Below the pieces are notes generated by a model that did not search any database, was not told the origin of the DNA, and saw only the letters and a program-made list of their open reading frames with translations. From Phenylobacterium sp. (GTDB lineage Bacteria; Pseudomonadota; Alphaproteobacteria; Caulobacterales; Caulobacteraceae): a stretch of 64,000 bases of DNA. The position numbers were made by a program, and so were the translations under genes. Position 1 is the first letter of the stretch, and each line of letters begins with the position of its first letter. Below are positions 24,686 through 32,862 of the stretch, one piece after another. The stretch covers positions 1 through 64,000 of the forward strand of contig NZ_WGNY01000005.1 of the NCBI RefSeq assembly GCF_016124325.1, read 5' to 3'.

Positions 24686-24791
24686 GACTATCCCCTGAGG
24701 CGCGCCGCCCGATGCGGTCGCCGCCCGCGCCGCCTATCGCAGGCCGCCCCGGGCGCTCGCCTCACCCGAATGGGGGTGGCGCGTCGAAAGG

Positions 24792-25211
24792 CTAGCCGAG
24801 GGCCTTCTTCGCGGCGGCCTCGACGGCCTCGCGGGGGATCAGGCGGATGGTGGAGCTGGCCTTGGCGAGCACATTGCCGGCGGGATCGGTCAGGCGGCCC
24901 TCGGCGAAGCAGGTGGCGCGGCCGCGGCGCTCGATCCAGCCCTCGGCGATCACCCGGCCGGGGCGCGCCGGGGCGAAGTAGCTGACCTTCAGCTCCAGCG
25001 ACATGGGCGTCATGTCGGGCAGGAGGCCGATGGAGGCGTGCGCCATGGCCGCATCGATCCAGCCGCAGACGAAGCCGCCCTGGGCCACGCCGCCCGAGTG
25101 GCACATGTGGGGGCCGACCTCGTACTCGATGACGGCGCGGCCGCCCTCGTTCGACGCCACCCGGACCTGGCCGAGGGTGGTCTGAAGGGTGGGCGCAACA
25201 GCGTCGGACAT
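24792..25211 (-). CDS. PaaI-like hotdog-fold thioesterase
   Basis: A 139-residue protein with the hotdog pattern: PHMCHSGGVAQGGFVCGWIDAAMAHA (the catalytic HGG-type region appears as HSGGVAQGG), SLELKVSYFAPARPGRVIAEG and RGRATCFAEGRL. These enzymes hydrolyse acyl-CoA thioesters such as phenylacetyl- or hydroxybenzoyl-CoA; the substrate here is unknown. Divergent from the esterase gene at 25336, sharing a 124-bp promoter region. Cytoplasmic. Confidence 0.85.
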   Translation of the reverse strand: MSDAVAPTLQTTLGQVRVASNEGGRAVIEYEVGPHMCHSGGVAQGGFVCGWIDAAMAHASIGLLPDMTPMSLELKVSYFAPARPGRVIAEGWIERRGRATCFAEGRLTDPAGNVLAKASSTIRLIPREAVEAAAKKALG

Positions 25212-25335
25212 CGGGCGGCTCCTCAAGCGAACGGAGCGCCCGGATAACCGAGCCGCGGGGACTCGCCAATCCGCGGCCGAGCGGCGAGGATGGCCGGGAC
25301 GGGCGGGGACACGCCCAATGCTGGGGGAAGACGCC

Positions 25336-26343
25336 ATGGACGACACCGGACCCATCCACACGCCACGCGACATTCCCGCCAAGCGGCTCGACGTGCCGTC
25401 CACCGTCAGCCCGCAGCTCCAGCGCTCGATCTCGATGCTGGCCGCGGCCCCGCGCATCCCGATGAACGAAGCGCCGCGGACGGCCGAGGCGTGGAGGGCG
25501 TTCATCGCGGGCGCCGACGCCCAGACCCTGGCGCTGAGGCCGGTGCTGGCGCAGATGTTCCCGCACACCGAGACCAAGGGCGAGATCGCGGGCGTCACCG
25601 TGCGCGAGATCGTTCCGGCGGGCTACGACGCGGCCAGGGCGGGCGGGCGGCTGCTCGTGCACTTCCACGGCGGCGGCTATGTGATGAACGGCGGCGAGGC
25701 CAGCACGGGCGAGGCGGTGCTGGGCGCCCATTACAGCGGGCTGAAGGTGATCTCGGTCGACTACCGGATGCCGCCGGACCACCCCTTCCCCGCCGGCGTC
25801 GACGACGCGGTGGCGGTGTGGACGGCGCTGCTGAAGGACAACGACCCGGCGAAGATGGGGGCGTTCGGCACCTCGGCGGGCGGCGGCATGACGCTGGCCA
25901 TGACCCTGAAGCTGAAGGCGCTGGGCCGCCCGCTGCCGGGCGCCCTGGGCCTCGGCACGCCCTGGGTCGACCTGACCGGCGCCAGCGACAGCTATCAGGT
26001 GAACGCCGAGGTGGACGGGATCTTCTCGCGCTTCGACGCCTTCGCCCAGGCCATGGCGAAGCTGTACGCGGGGGACGCGCCGGTGAGCGATCCGCTGGTG
26101 TCGCCGGTCTACGGCGACTTCGCCGGCTTCCCGCCCAGCATCCTGACCACGGGCACGCGCGACATCCTGCTCAGCGACACGGTGCGCACCCACCGCGCCC
26201 TGCGGGCCGCCGGGGTGACCTCGCAGCTGGAGGCGTACGAGGCGATGAGCCACGCGGAATACATCTTCGCCTTCGACGGCCCGGAATCGGCCGTGGCCTT
26301 CGGCGAGATGGCCGCGTTCTTCGACAAGCACCTCGCGCGTTAA
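25336..26343 (+). CDS. HSL-type alpha/beta hydrolase (esterase)
   Basis: A 335-residue hormone-sensitive-lipase-family esterase. It has HFHGGGYVMNGG (HGGG at 111-114, the oxyanion hole), GTSAGGG with nucleophile Ser180, the acid in TTGTRDILLSD and the His in AMSHAEYIF. It probably hydrolyses short-chain or secondary-alcohol esters; the substrate is not deducible. ATG 25336 is chosen because GGGGGAAG ends 5 nt before it; an in-frame ATG exists at 25318. No signal peptide. Confidence 0.9.
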   Translation: MDDTGPIHTPRDIPAKRLDVPSTVSPQLQRSISMLAAAPRIPMNEAPRTAEAWRAFIAGADAQTLALRPVLAQMFPHTETKGEIAGVTVREIVPAGYDAARAGGRLLVHFHGGGYVMNGGEASTGEAVLGAHYSGLKVISVDYRMPPDHPFPAGVDDAVAVWTALLKDNDPAKMGAFGTSAGGGMTLAMTLKLKALGRPLPGALGLGTPWVDLTGASDSYQVNAEVDGIFSRFDAFAQAMAKLYAGDAPVSDPLVSPVYGDFAGFPPSILTTGTRDILLSDTVRTHRALRAAGVTSQLEAYEAMSHAEYIFAFDGPESAVAFGEMAAFFDKHLAR

Positions 26344-26371
26344 GCGCGAGGCGCGCGGCGGGACGGTTCGC

Positions 26372-27055
26372 TCAGGCGAGCGCGGGACGCCGGCGGCGCA
26401 GCGCCGCGCCGGCCCCGCCGAAGCCCAGGATCATCAGCGCCCAGGCGCCCGGCTCGGGCACGGTGGAGGCCGGGCGGGTGCTGATCGCGCCCACCGCGTC
26501 GATGTCGGCGCCCGGCGTCGTGCCGCCCGTGCCGCCCTCGCTGGCCACGTCGGTCAGGCGCACATAGCGGAAAGCCGAACCCGTCCCGAACCCGAAGGCG
26601 TCGATGTCGATGCCCGCCGTGGAGCCGCCGACGCCGCCCACCGAGAGCCAGGTGAGGCCGTCGACCGAGACGTCGACGGTGGTGTCCTCCACGTCGGGAC
26701 CCACCTCGAAGATCCAGAGGTCGAAGGCGGAGTCACCGCTGCCGGTGAGCACGTTGTCGGTGAACTTCAGGACGAGCTGGCCGCCCACGCCCAGGGTCAC
26801 GTACGGGCAATCGGTCTGCACCGTGCAATTGACCTGGCCGGCGTAGTCCGGGACGCCCAGCGCGTTGAACGCGCCCTGGTTCGGCGTCGTCGGCGAATTG
26901 CCCTCCAGCCCCGGGGCGTAGGAAATTACTTCGTCGGCGAAAGAGATGGCGCCCTGCGGGAAGTCGACCCCGCCGATGATGTCGGCGGCGGCCGGGCCGG
27001 CGGCCAGGCCGAGCATGGCCGCCGAGAGCGCCGTGGCGGCGAAAATCGTCTTCAT
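26372..27055 (-). CDS. Exported PEPxxWA-CTERM protein
   Basis: A 227-residue protein with signal peptide (MKTIFAATALSAAMLGLAAG, cleaved after AAA) and C-terminal VPEPGAWALMILGFGGAG plus RRRR. The body contains FDLWIFEVGPDVEDTTVDVSVDG and TGSAFRYVRLTDV, resembling a discoidin/F5-8-type or similar beta-sandwich seen in surface proteins, and one Cys pair (VNCTVQTDCPY). The leader is GGGGGACTGG directly before ATG, shared with two other PEP-CTERM genes here. Surface location inferred. Confidence 0.85.
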   Translation of the reverse strand: MKTIFAATALSAAMLGLAAGPAAADIIGGVDFPQGAISFADEVISYAPGLEGNSPTTPNQGAFNALGVPDYAGQVNCTVQTDCPYVTLGVGGQLVLKFTDNVLTGSGDSAFDLWIFEVGPDVEDTTVDVSVDGLTWLSVGGVGGSTAGIDIDAFGFGTGSAFRYVRLTDVASEGGTGGTTPGADIDAVGAISTRPASTVPEPGAWALMILGFGGAGAALRRRRPALA

Positions 27056-27172
27056 CCAGTCCCCCAAATTCAGCGAACGCGCACAGTGAACGTGTTCGAC
27101 GAACGGAGACAACGCGGTTCCCCTCTGAGTAGAATTTCGTAGGGCGATACAATCGGCCCGGCGTCCGACGTC

Positions 27173-27185
27173 TGACGTGGCGTCA
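27173..27185. promoter_or_regulatory. Palindrome TGACGTGGCGTCA upstream of the PhyH unit
   Basis: A 13-bp dyad, TGACG-TGG-CGTCA, lies 77 bases before the small gene at 27262. A near-identical dyad TGACGCTGCGTCA lies upstream of the SDR gene that starts at 50896. The recurrence upstream of catabolic genes suggests a shared dimeric repressor, not identified in the window. Confidence 0.45.
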
Positions 27186-27261
27186 GGCTTGCGCGCCGGG
27201 GCGATCCGCCGAACTCTCGCCGCAACGATGGCCCGCAAGGCGGCCGCGGGGGGACGGGTCA

Positions 27262-27540
27262 ATGGCGCTTCGGCAGAAGGTGATGGTGCTGTACCTGGCC
27301 AACAGCGCGCTGGATTCGCCCACCATCGGCTGGGCGGTCTACGATGGAACCGGCGAGCGCCTGCGGATGGCGGGCGACCAGGACGAGCCGCCCTATCCGA
27401 CCGGCCTGGCGGCCCTGAAGGACGGATGGCGCCTGTTCCAGGCCTCGCAACTGCTCCCGCACCACCGCGGCGAGGAGTTCGACCTGGCCTATCTGAAGTA
27501 CGAGTTCTTCTTCGAGCAGCTCGCGGAGACCGCACAATGA
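27262..27540 (+). CDS. Small hypothetical protein coupled to PhyH dioxygenase
   Basis: A 92-residue soluble protein: MALRQKVMVLYLANSALDSP, GWAVYDGTGERLRM, a Pro/Asp-rich middle (DQDEPPYPTG), and an acidic aromatic end (YLKYEFFFEQLAETAQ). No signal peptide, no membrane segment, no motif that I recognise. Its stop overlaps the start of the dioxygenase gene (ATGA), implying translational coupling and possibly a protein complex or a regulatory role. Unknown function. Confidence 0.65.
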   Translation: MALRQKVMVLYLANSALDSPTIGWAVYDGTGERLRMAGDQDEPPYPTGLAALKDGWRLFQASQLLPHHRGEEFDLAYLKYEFFFEQLAETAQ

Positions 27541-28475
27541 GCGAGATTCTCGACAACAAGCTGCCCCTGCTCTCCACCACCCAGATGGCGAGCTTCGTGG
27601 CCCGCGGCTTCCTCCGTTTCGACGCCGTCGTGCCCGACGAGATCAACCGCCAGTTCCTGGAGGAGGCCGGCCAGCCGCCGGACGCCGAGGCGGGCGGCAA
27701 CTACCTCGCCGCCTACATGCGCACCCTGGCCCAGAGCCGCATCCCCGAGGTGCCGGCCGGCGTCCCGCTCGCCAGCGCCTACGCCCCGGGCAGCGCCTTG
27801 GCGCGGATCCTGGACCTGCCCCTGGTGCGCGGGGCGATCGAGAGCCTGCTGGGCGACGATCCGATCTTCGACCACCACTTCCTGCACGTGACCTTCCCGC
27901 CCGCCTACCACCGCGAGGGCGAGAACGTCAGCCAGCACACCCACCAGGACTCCACGATCGACCCGCGCCAGGCGTTCGACGTGCAGGTGATGTACTACCC
28001 GCACGACGTGACGCGGGAGATGGGCGGCACCCGGTTCATCCCCGGCACCCATCTGCGCAAGGTCTCGGAAGTGGCGCTGGGGCGCTACCAGAACATCAAG
28101 GGCCAGCAGCACATGGTCTGCCCGGCCGGCACGCTGCTGTTCCTGCACCACGGGGTCTGGCACGGCGGCGGGGTGAACCAGGCCGAGCGCACGCGCACCA
28201 TGTTCAAGATCCGCATGCAGGCCTCGGGCTCGCAGGTGCGGCGCTGGGACATCGGCCCCCCCGAGGGAAAGCCGGCCCAGCGGCCGATCTTCTTCCGCAA
28301 GTCGCTGCCCGAGCCCGACACCGTGGCCGCCATCCTGACCACGCCCGAGCCCTGGTTCGAGCAGGACACCGGCCGGCTGGAGTACGTGAACCGCGTGAAG
28401 CTGTGGCGCTACCTCAGCGGCGAGCCCGACTTCGACGCCGACTACTGGATGACCCGGCTCGAACAGGGGGCCTGA
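27537..28475 (+). CDS. Phytanoyl-CoA dioxygenase family protein
   Basis: A 312-residue non-haem Fe(II)/2-oxoglutarate oxygenase. The iron-binding facial triad is seen as HTHQD (H136-x-D138) and the distal His in FLHHGVWHGGG (near 205-211); GTRFIPGTH is the conserved strand and an Arg for 2-oxoglutarate lies in ERTRTMFKIR. It probably hydroxylates a hydrophobic substrate. Cytoplasmic. Second gene of a coupled pair with the 92-residue protein. A partial copy of its last 8 codons lies at 29429-29458. Confidence 0.88.
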   Translation: MSEILDNKLPLLSTTQMASFVARGFLRFDAVVPDEINRQFLEEAGQPPDAEAGGNYLAAYMRTLAQSRIPEVPAGVPLASAYAPGSALARILDLPLVRGAIESLLGDDPIFDHHFLHVTFPPAYHREGENVSQHTHQDSTIDPRQAFDVQVMYYPHDVTREMGGTRFIPGTHLRKVSEVALGRYQNIKGQQHMVCPAGTLLFLHHGVWHGGGVNQAERTRTMFKIRMQASGSQVRRWDIGPPEGKPAQRPIFFRKSLPEPDTVAAILTTPEPWFEQDTGRLEYVNRVKLWRYLSGEPDFDADYWMTRLEQGA

Positions 28476-28497
28476 GGGGCGACGTCGAGGCTCAGCG

Positions 28498-29298
28498 TCA
28501 AGCGCGAAGCTTCACCTTCGACCTGATGGCGGCGCCCGCCATGCCGATGCCGAAGATCATCAGGCTCCAGGTCGTCGGCTCCGGCACACCGGAGATGTGC
28601 CAGTTGATCGTTCCGTTAGTCGCTGCGGCGCGAGTTTCACTACCGTTGCTGACGTTCCCGTTGTTCTCAAGCCAAAACGTGTAGGTCTCGCCTTGAGCCA
28701 GTTCCACGGCATGGCTGCCCTGAACCTGCACGAAGCCGTCGGGGTCATCGATCAAGATGTTGCCTGTCAGGAACTCGCCGTTCGTTCCAGGGACGCCCTG
28801 GCGCCGCCACCGCACGCTCCACCCCCCGATGCCAAACGTCTGGCCTGTACTGGTGAGGTCATAGTCGAAGACGATTTCGCCATCGCGGTTCGCCGTGAAG
28901 ACATATGTCCAGTCACCCGTGAACAGGGGATGGAATCCAAATTGCGCCGTCTCGTTTCCAGTCGAAGGCTGGGTGAACGAAAAATCCCAGGATGCGCTGA
29001 AGGCGAACTGGCCGTGATCGGCGTCTTGCCACGCGGCCGAATTCGCGACGTCCACGACGACGGTGTCGCCATTGTATTCGGCGACCGTGTGAGCCTGAGT
29101 GGAGAGAGCGCCGGGTAGACCAGCGGCCGTATCCGTATGCTGATCGGAGGCGGTCACCGCCGGGCCGTAGCCCATTGTGGCCATGACCGCAGCGTCGACA
29201 GAGCCAGAGATCGCCGTCGCGGCGCTGGCAGGACCACATAGCAAGACAAACAATCCACCAGCGGCCACGCCGGCGGCGCAAAGCACCCTATTCGACAC
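28498..29298 (-). CDS. Exported PEP-CTERM protein with atypical tail
   Basis: A 266-residue protein with signal peptide (SNRVLCAAGVAAGGLFVLLC, cleaved near ASAATA) and C-terminal VPEPTTWSLMIFGIGMAG then RSKVK, a weaker basic tail than its paralogues. The body is a beta-sandwich (FSASWDFSFTQPSTGNETAQFGF, GEIVFDYDLTS, GETYTFWLENNG). GTG 29298 follows GGGGGACTTTCT, matching the leader at 5979-5991. Base composition is less GC-rich than the flanks. The gene is bracketed by the true and the partial copy of the PhyH gene end, which hints at insertion by duplication. Confidence 0.8.
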   Translation of the reverse strand: MSNRVLCAAGVAAGGLFVLLCGPASAATAISGSVDAAVMATMGYGPAVTASDQHTDTAAGLPGALSTQAHTVAEYNGDTVVVDVANSAAWQDADHGQFAFSASWDFSFTQPSTGNETAQFGFHPLFTGDWTYVFTANRDGEIVFDYDLTSTGQTFGIGGWSVRWRRQGVPGTNGEFLTGNILIDDPDGFVQVQGSHAVELAQGETYTFWLENNGNVSNGSETRAAATNGTINWHISGVPEPTTWSLMIFGIGMAGAAIRSKVKLRA

Positions 29299-29619
29299 AG
29301 AAAGTCCCCCACGGTCTTCGCGACCCAACAAGCAGCCTAGCCACCCATGCGGACTCCACCAAAGGATTCAACTCAGCGGCGACTTGGCGACGCCTGTGGA
29401 GGATAGGATCCTTCACAGTCACGCCATTGATGACGCGGCTCGAGCAGGGAGCTTGAGGACGCTGCAGCGAGGTCTGTTCCCGCGCCGCGCGAACTGGGCG
29501 ATCGCGTTGAATCTAAACGTATCTCGCGACCCCTGGCGCCTCACGCGCGAGCTCGAGATCCTCTGGCGGCAAAACCACGTTCGCGGTATTTCTCGGCGAC
29601 CATCCGGGGGGACTTCGAC
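29299..29619. other. Gene-free interval with a copy of the PhyH gene end
   Basis: No convincing gene in this 321-base stretch. Positions 29429-29458 (GATGACGCGGCTCGAGCAGG and onwards) match the end of the PhyH gene at 28449-28478 at most positions, including the stop codon (MTRLEQGA then stop), but the preceding sequence does not align. The remainder probably holds the promoter of the membrane-protein gene at 29620; no elements were resolved. Confidence 0.5.
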
Positions 29620-30408
29620 ATGGCGACGATTGCCGACGGGCCGCGCGCGGTTGCGGGCGACGACTCACGCTTCTTCTTCACCAGCGCCATCGTCATGGCG
29701 ATGACCGTGGCGGCGGGGTTCTCGCTGCAGCTCGCCATGGGCCGCTCGACCTTCGCCTCGCCGCCGCTGGTGCACGCCCACGCCCTGGTGTTCATGGGCT
29801 GGGTCACGCTCTACGTGCTGCAGAACGGCTTCGCGGCGACCGGCCGGACGGACCTGCACCGCCGCCTGGGGTGGATCGGCGCGGCGTGGATGGTCCCGAT
29901 GCTGATCCTGGGCTGCATGGTGACCGTGGCCATGCTGCGCCGGGGCGCGGTTCCGTTCTTCTTCCAGCCGCTCCAGTTCCTGGTGTTCGACCCGGTCTCG
30001 CTGCTGGGCTTCATCGCCTTGACCTCCGCCGCCATCCTGCTGCGGCGGCAGACCGACTGGCACCGCCGGCTGCACTTCTGCGCCATGTCGATCCTGCTGG
30101 GCCCGGCCTTCGGCCGGCTGCTGCCGCTGCCGCTTCTGGCGCCCTGGGCGTGGGAGGCGACCCTGGCGGCCTGCATGCTGTTCCCGCTCGCCGGCATCGC
30201 CTGGGACGCGCGGCGCAACGGCCGGGTCCATCCGGCCTGGCTCTGGGGCCTGGCGGCGATGGCCGGCGTGCTGGTGGTCACCGAGGCGATCACCTACAGC
30301 CCGGTCGGCGAAGGCCTCTATCGCGCGGTTGTCGCGGGTTCGCCGGGCGCCGCCGTCGCGCCGCTGGACTTCCCGCCGCCGCCCGGCCCGCCGCCCGCGG
30401 GGCGCTGA
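29620..30408 (+). CDS. Multi-pass membrane protein, unknown function
   Basis: A 262-residue protein with about seven hydrophobic helices, for example FFFTSAIVMAMTVAAGFSLQ, HAHALVFMGWVTLYVLQNGF, GAAWMVPMLILGCMVTVAML, FIALTSAAILLR and HPAWLWGLAAMAGVLVVTE. Paired His in VHAHALVFMGW and DWHRRLHF could be haem or metal ligands, but this is speculative. The C-terminus is Pro-rich (PPPPGPPPAGR). No family assigned. It ends 6 nt from the convergent phosphatase-like gene. Confidence 0.75.
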   Translation: MATIADGPRAVAGDDSRFFFTSAIVMAMTVAAGFSLQLAMGRSTFASPPLVHAHALVFMGWVTLYVLQNGFAATGRTDLHRRLGWIGAAWMVPMLILGCMVTVAMLRRGAVPFFFQPLQFLVFDPVSLLGFIALTSAAILLRRQTDWHRRLHFCAMSILLGPAFGRLLPLPLLAPWAWEATLAACMLFPLAGIAWDARRNGRVHPAWLWGLAAMAGVLVVTEAITYSPVGEGLYRAVVAGSPGAAVAPLDFPPPPGPPPAGR

Positions 30409-30414
30409 CGAAGC

Positions 30415-30948
30415 TCAGGTCCGGCCCGCCGTCGCCTTGGCGAGCGCCAGGGGGACGAGGCGGTCGAGCTGGGCGATGACGGCCTCGTAGGCGGCCATGG
30501 GCTTGCCCCAGGCGTCCGGGATCGGCTCGTCGGCGCCGGTGGCGTAGCGCGCCAGGGTGAAGACCTTGCCCGCGGCCTGCGGGGCCAGCGCGAGCACCTT
30601 CTCCACGTGTGAATCCGTCATGGTGAGCACCAGGTCGGCGTGGGCGACGTCGCCCGGCTCAAGCCGCCGCGCCCGATGGCCCGACACGTCGAAGCCCCGG
30701 GCGGCCAGCAGCGCCTGAGCGTTGGCCTCGGGCGCCTCGTCGAACGGGTCGGGATCGACCGCCCGCGAAATCAGCGCCACCGGCAGCCCGCGGCGGGCGG
30801 CCTCGGCGCGCGCGAGGGTCTCGGCCATCAGGCTGCGCCCGGTGTTGCCGGTGTCGACGAAGGCGATCTTCACGGGCTCGGCGGTCCGGCCGGGGAGCGG
30901 CGCGGCGAGCGCGGCCAGGCCGGCGACGAGGAGGCGACGGTTCAGCAT
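30415..30948 (-). CDS. Exported low-molecular-weight phosphatase-like protein lacking the catalytic Cys
   Basis: A 177-residue protein with a signal peptide (MLNRRLLVAGLAALAAPLPG) and the fold signature of low-molecular-weight protein tyrosine phosphatases/arsenate reductases. The P-loop reads AFVDTGNTGRSLMAE, where the family has V-C-x-G-N-x-C-R-S: the nucleophilic Cys is Asp32 and the second Cys is Gly, while Arg38 is kept. The acid loop reads IPDAWGKPMAAYE, keeping an Asp. It is therefore unlikely to be a phosphatase and may be an exported binding protein or a diverged enzyme. Confidence 0.75.
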   Translation of the reverse strand: MLNRRLLVAGLAALAAPLPGRTAEPVKIAFVDTGNTGRSLMAETLARAEAARRGLPVALISRAVDPDPFDEAPEANAQALLAARGFDVSGHRARRLEPGDVAHADLVLTMTDSHVEKVLALAPQAAGKVFTLARYATGADEPIPDAWGKPMAAYEAVIAQLDRLVPLALAKATAGRT

Positions 30949-31038
30949 GGGCCGACCATCGGCAGGGCCCGCCGCACGGTCCAGCCCGCTGGGGTCGCCG
31001 ACGCGCGCTTTCCGACGCGAGCGCGGTTTCGCGTCAGC

Positions 31039-31329
31039 TCAGGCCTCGCCGTCGACCAGCACCAGCCGGCTGGTGGTGGTGCGATGCCGCCGGGCGAACA
31101 GGTCCTGGGCGTCGGGGTCGGCGAGGAAACCCTTGGCGGCGTCGCGCGACGGGAACTCCAGGATCACGACACGCTGGGGCGTCCAGTCGCCTTCCATCAC
31201 CTCAGGATCGGCGCCCTTGGAGACGTAGCGCCCGCCATGCTTGGCGATGAAGGCGGGGATGGCTTCGACATAGGGCATGAAGCCCCGCAGGTCGTTCACC
31301 GTCAGGTCGAGCACCAGATAGGCCGTCAT
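31039..31329 (-). CDS. DUF1330 family protein
   Basis: A 96-residue ferredoxin-like alpha+beta protein: MTAYLVLDLTVNDLRGFMPYVEAIPAFIAKHGGRYV, then RVVILEFPSRDAAKGFLADPDAQ, the conserved DUF1330 pattern (dimeric alpha/beta barrel superfamily). Function unknown. Divergent from the P450 gene with a 137-bp gap. Cytoplasmic. Confidence 0.85.
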   Translation of the reverse strand: MTAYLVLDLTVNDLRGFMPYVEAIPAFIAKHGGRYVSKGADPEVMEGDWTPQRVVILEFPSRDAAKGFLADPDAQDLFARRHRTTTSRLVLVDGEA

Positions 31330-31466
31330 CTTGGGCGCCTCCTCGTGGCCAGGGCGACGCGGGTGCGGCCGCGCCCCCAATCCGGGGAAGACGTGACGAT
31401 CTTACCCCTGTTCAAATCGAACTTATCGGCGTTCACTGGCGCCGCAACGACCGGGAGGATAACGGC

Positions 31467-32747
31467 ATGGCGGCCGACGGACACGCAGCGGCGCGGATCA
31501 CCAAGGAACAGGCGCGGCACGACGCCTATTCGCTGCCGCTGGACAAGCTGAACCCGGCGCAGCCCGAGCTGTTCCAGGCCGACGCCATGTGGCCCTACTT
31601 CGAGCGGCTGCGGAAGGAGGACCCGGTCCACTACTGCGCCGAGCACGAGTTCGGCCCGTACTGGTCGATCACCAAGTTCGCCGACATCATGGCCGTGGAC
31701 ACCAATCACCAGGTGTTCTCGTCCGACTTCATGAAGGGCGGCATCACCATCGCCGGCGGCCAGCAGAACATGGACCCGCTGCCGATGTTCATCGCCATGG
31801 ACCCGCCCAAGCACGACGTGCAGCGCAAGGCCGTCCAGCCCGCCGTGGCGCCCCACGCCCTGGCCGAGATGGCGCCGCTGATCCGCGAGCGCGCCGCGGG
31901 CATCCTCGACAACCTGCCGATCGGGGAAGAGTTCGACTGGGTCGACCTGGTTTCGAAGGAGCTGACGGCGATGACGCTCGCCACGCTGTTCGACGCCCCG
32001 CAGGCCGACCGGCGCAAGATCACCTACTGGTCAGACGTGGTGACGGCGGCCCCGATGCCGGGCGCGATCGTCGAGACGCTCGAGCAGAAGATGGCGATCT
32101 TCCAGGAGTACCACGCCTATTTCACCGGGCTGTGGAACCAGAAGATCAACGCCGAGCCGCACTTCGACCTGATCTCGATGCTGGCCCACCACCCGGCGAC
32201 GCGCGACATGGAGCCGCGCGAGTTCTTCGGCAACGTGGTGCTGCTGACCGTGGGTGGCAACGACACCACCCGCAACACGATCTCGGGCTCGATCTACGCG
32301 CTCAACAAGAACCCCGACCAGTACCAGAAGCTGCGCGACAACCCCGGCCTGATCCCCTCGATGGTGAGCGAGACCATCCGCTGGCAGACGCCGCTGGCCC
32401 ACATGCGCCGCACGGCGCTGGAGGACTGCGAGGTCGGCGGCAAGACGATCCGGAAGGGCGACAAGGTGGTCATGTGGTACGTCTCGGGCAACCGCGACGA
32501 GACCGTGATCGACCGGCCCGATGAGTACATCATCGACCGCGAGCGGCCGCGCCACCACATCTCGTTCGGCTTCGGCATCCACCGCTGCGTGGGCAACCGC
32601 CTGGCCGAACTCCAGCTCACCATCATCTGGGAAGAGATCCTCAAGCGCTTCCCGAAGGTGGAGCTGGCGGGCGAGCCCAAGCGCGTCTACTCGACCTTCG
32701 TGAAGGGCTACGAGACCCTGCCGGTGGTGATCCCGAAGCGGAACTAG
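31467..32747 (+). CDS. Cytochrome P450, CYP153-like
   Basis: A 426-residue soluble bacterial P450. The haem-binding FGFGIHRCVGNRLAE has its Cys at 374, the oxygen-activating I-helix is GGNDTTRN (about 263-270), and the K-helix ETIRWQTPLAHMRRTA with GDKVVMWYVSGNRDE closely matches my memory of CYP153 alkane/fatty-acid terminal hydroxylases. It should hydroxylate aliphatic or terpenoid substrates with electrons from a ferredoxin, none of which is encoded here. GGGAGGA precedes the ATG by 9 nt. Subfamily assignment needs a tree. Confidence 0.88.
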   Translation: MAADGHAAARITKEQARHDAYSLPLDKLNPAQPELFQADAMWPYFERLRKEDPVHYCAEHEFGPYWSITKFADIMAVDTNHQVFSSDFMKGGITIAGGQQNMDPLPMFIAMDPPKHDVQRKAVQPAVAPHALAEMAPLIRERAAGILDNLPIGEEFDWVDLVSKELTAMTLATLFDAPQADRRKITYWSDVVTAAPMPGAIVETLEQKMAIFQEYHAYFTGLWNQKINAEPHFDLISMLAHHPATRDMEPREFFGNVVLLTVGGNDTTRNTISGSIYALNKNPDQYQKLRDNPGLIPSMVSETIRWQTPLAHMRRTALEDCEVGGKTIRKGDKVVMWYVSGNRDETVIDRPDEYIIDRERPRHHISFGFGIHRCVGNRLAELQLTIIWEEILKRFPKVELAGEPKRVYSTFVKGYETLPVVIPKRN

Positions 32748-32862
32748 TCGCCGGGCGGCGCGCCTGGGGCCTCCCCGGCCGCGACGCCCTATTTCCGCGA
32801 GACTCCGACCCGGACATCGTGCTCAGGTTGCGAGGTTCGTCGCGATCTGTCAGGGCGTCCGG

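Noticed and set aside
30415..30948. Calling the exported phosphatase-like protein an arsenate reductase
   Set aside because: The nucleophilic Cys required for that activity is replaced by Asp, and no ars genes are near.
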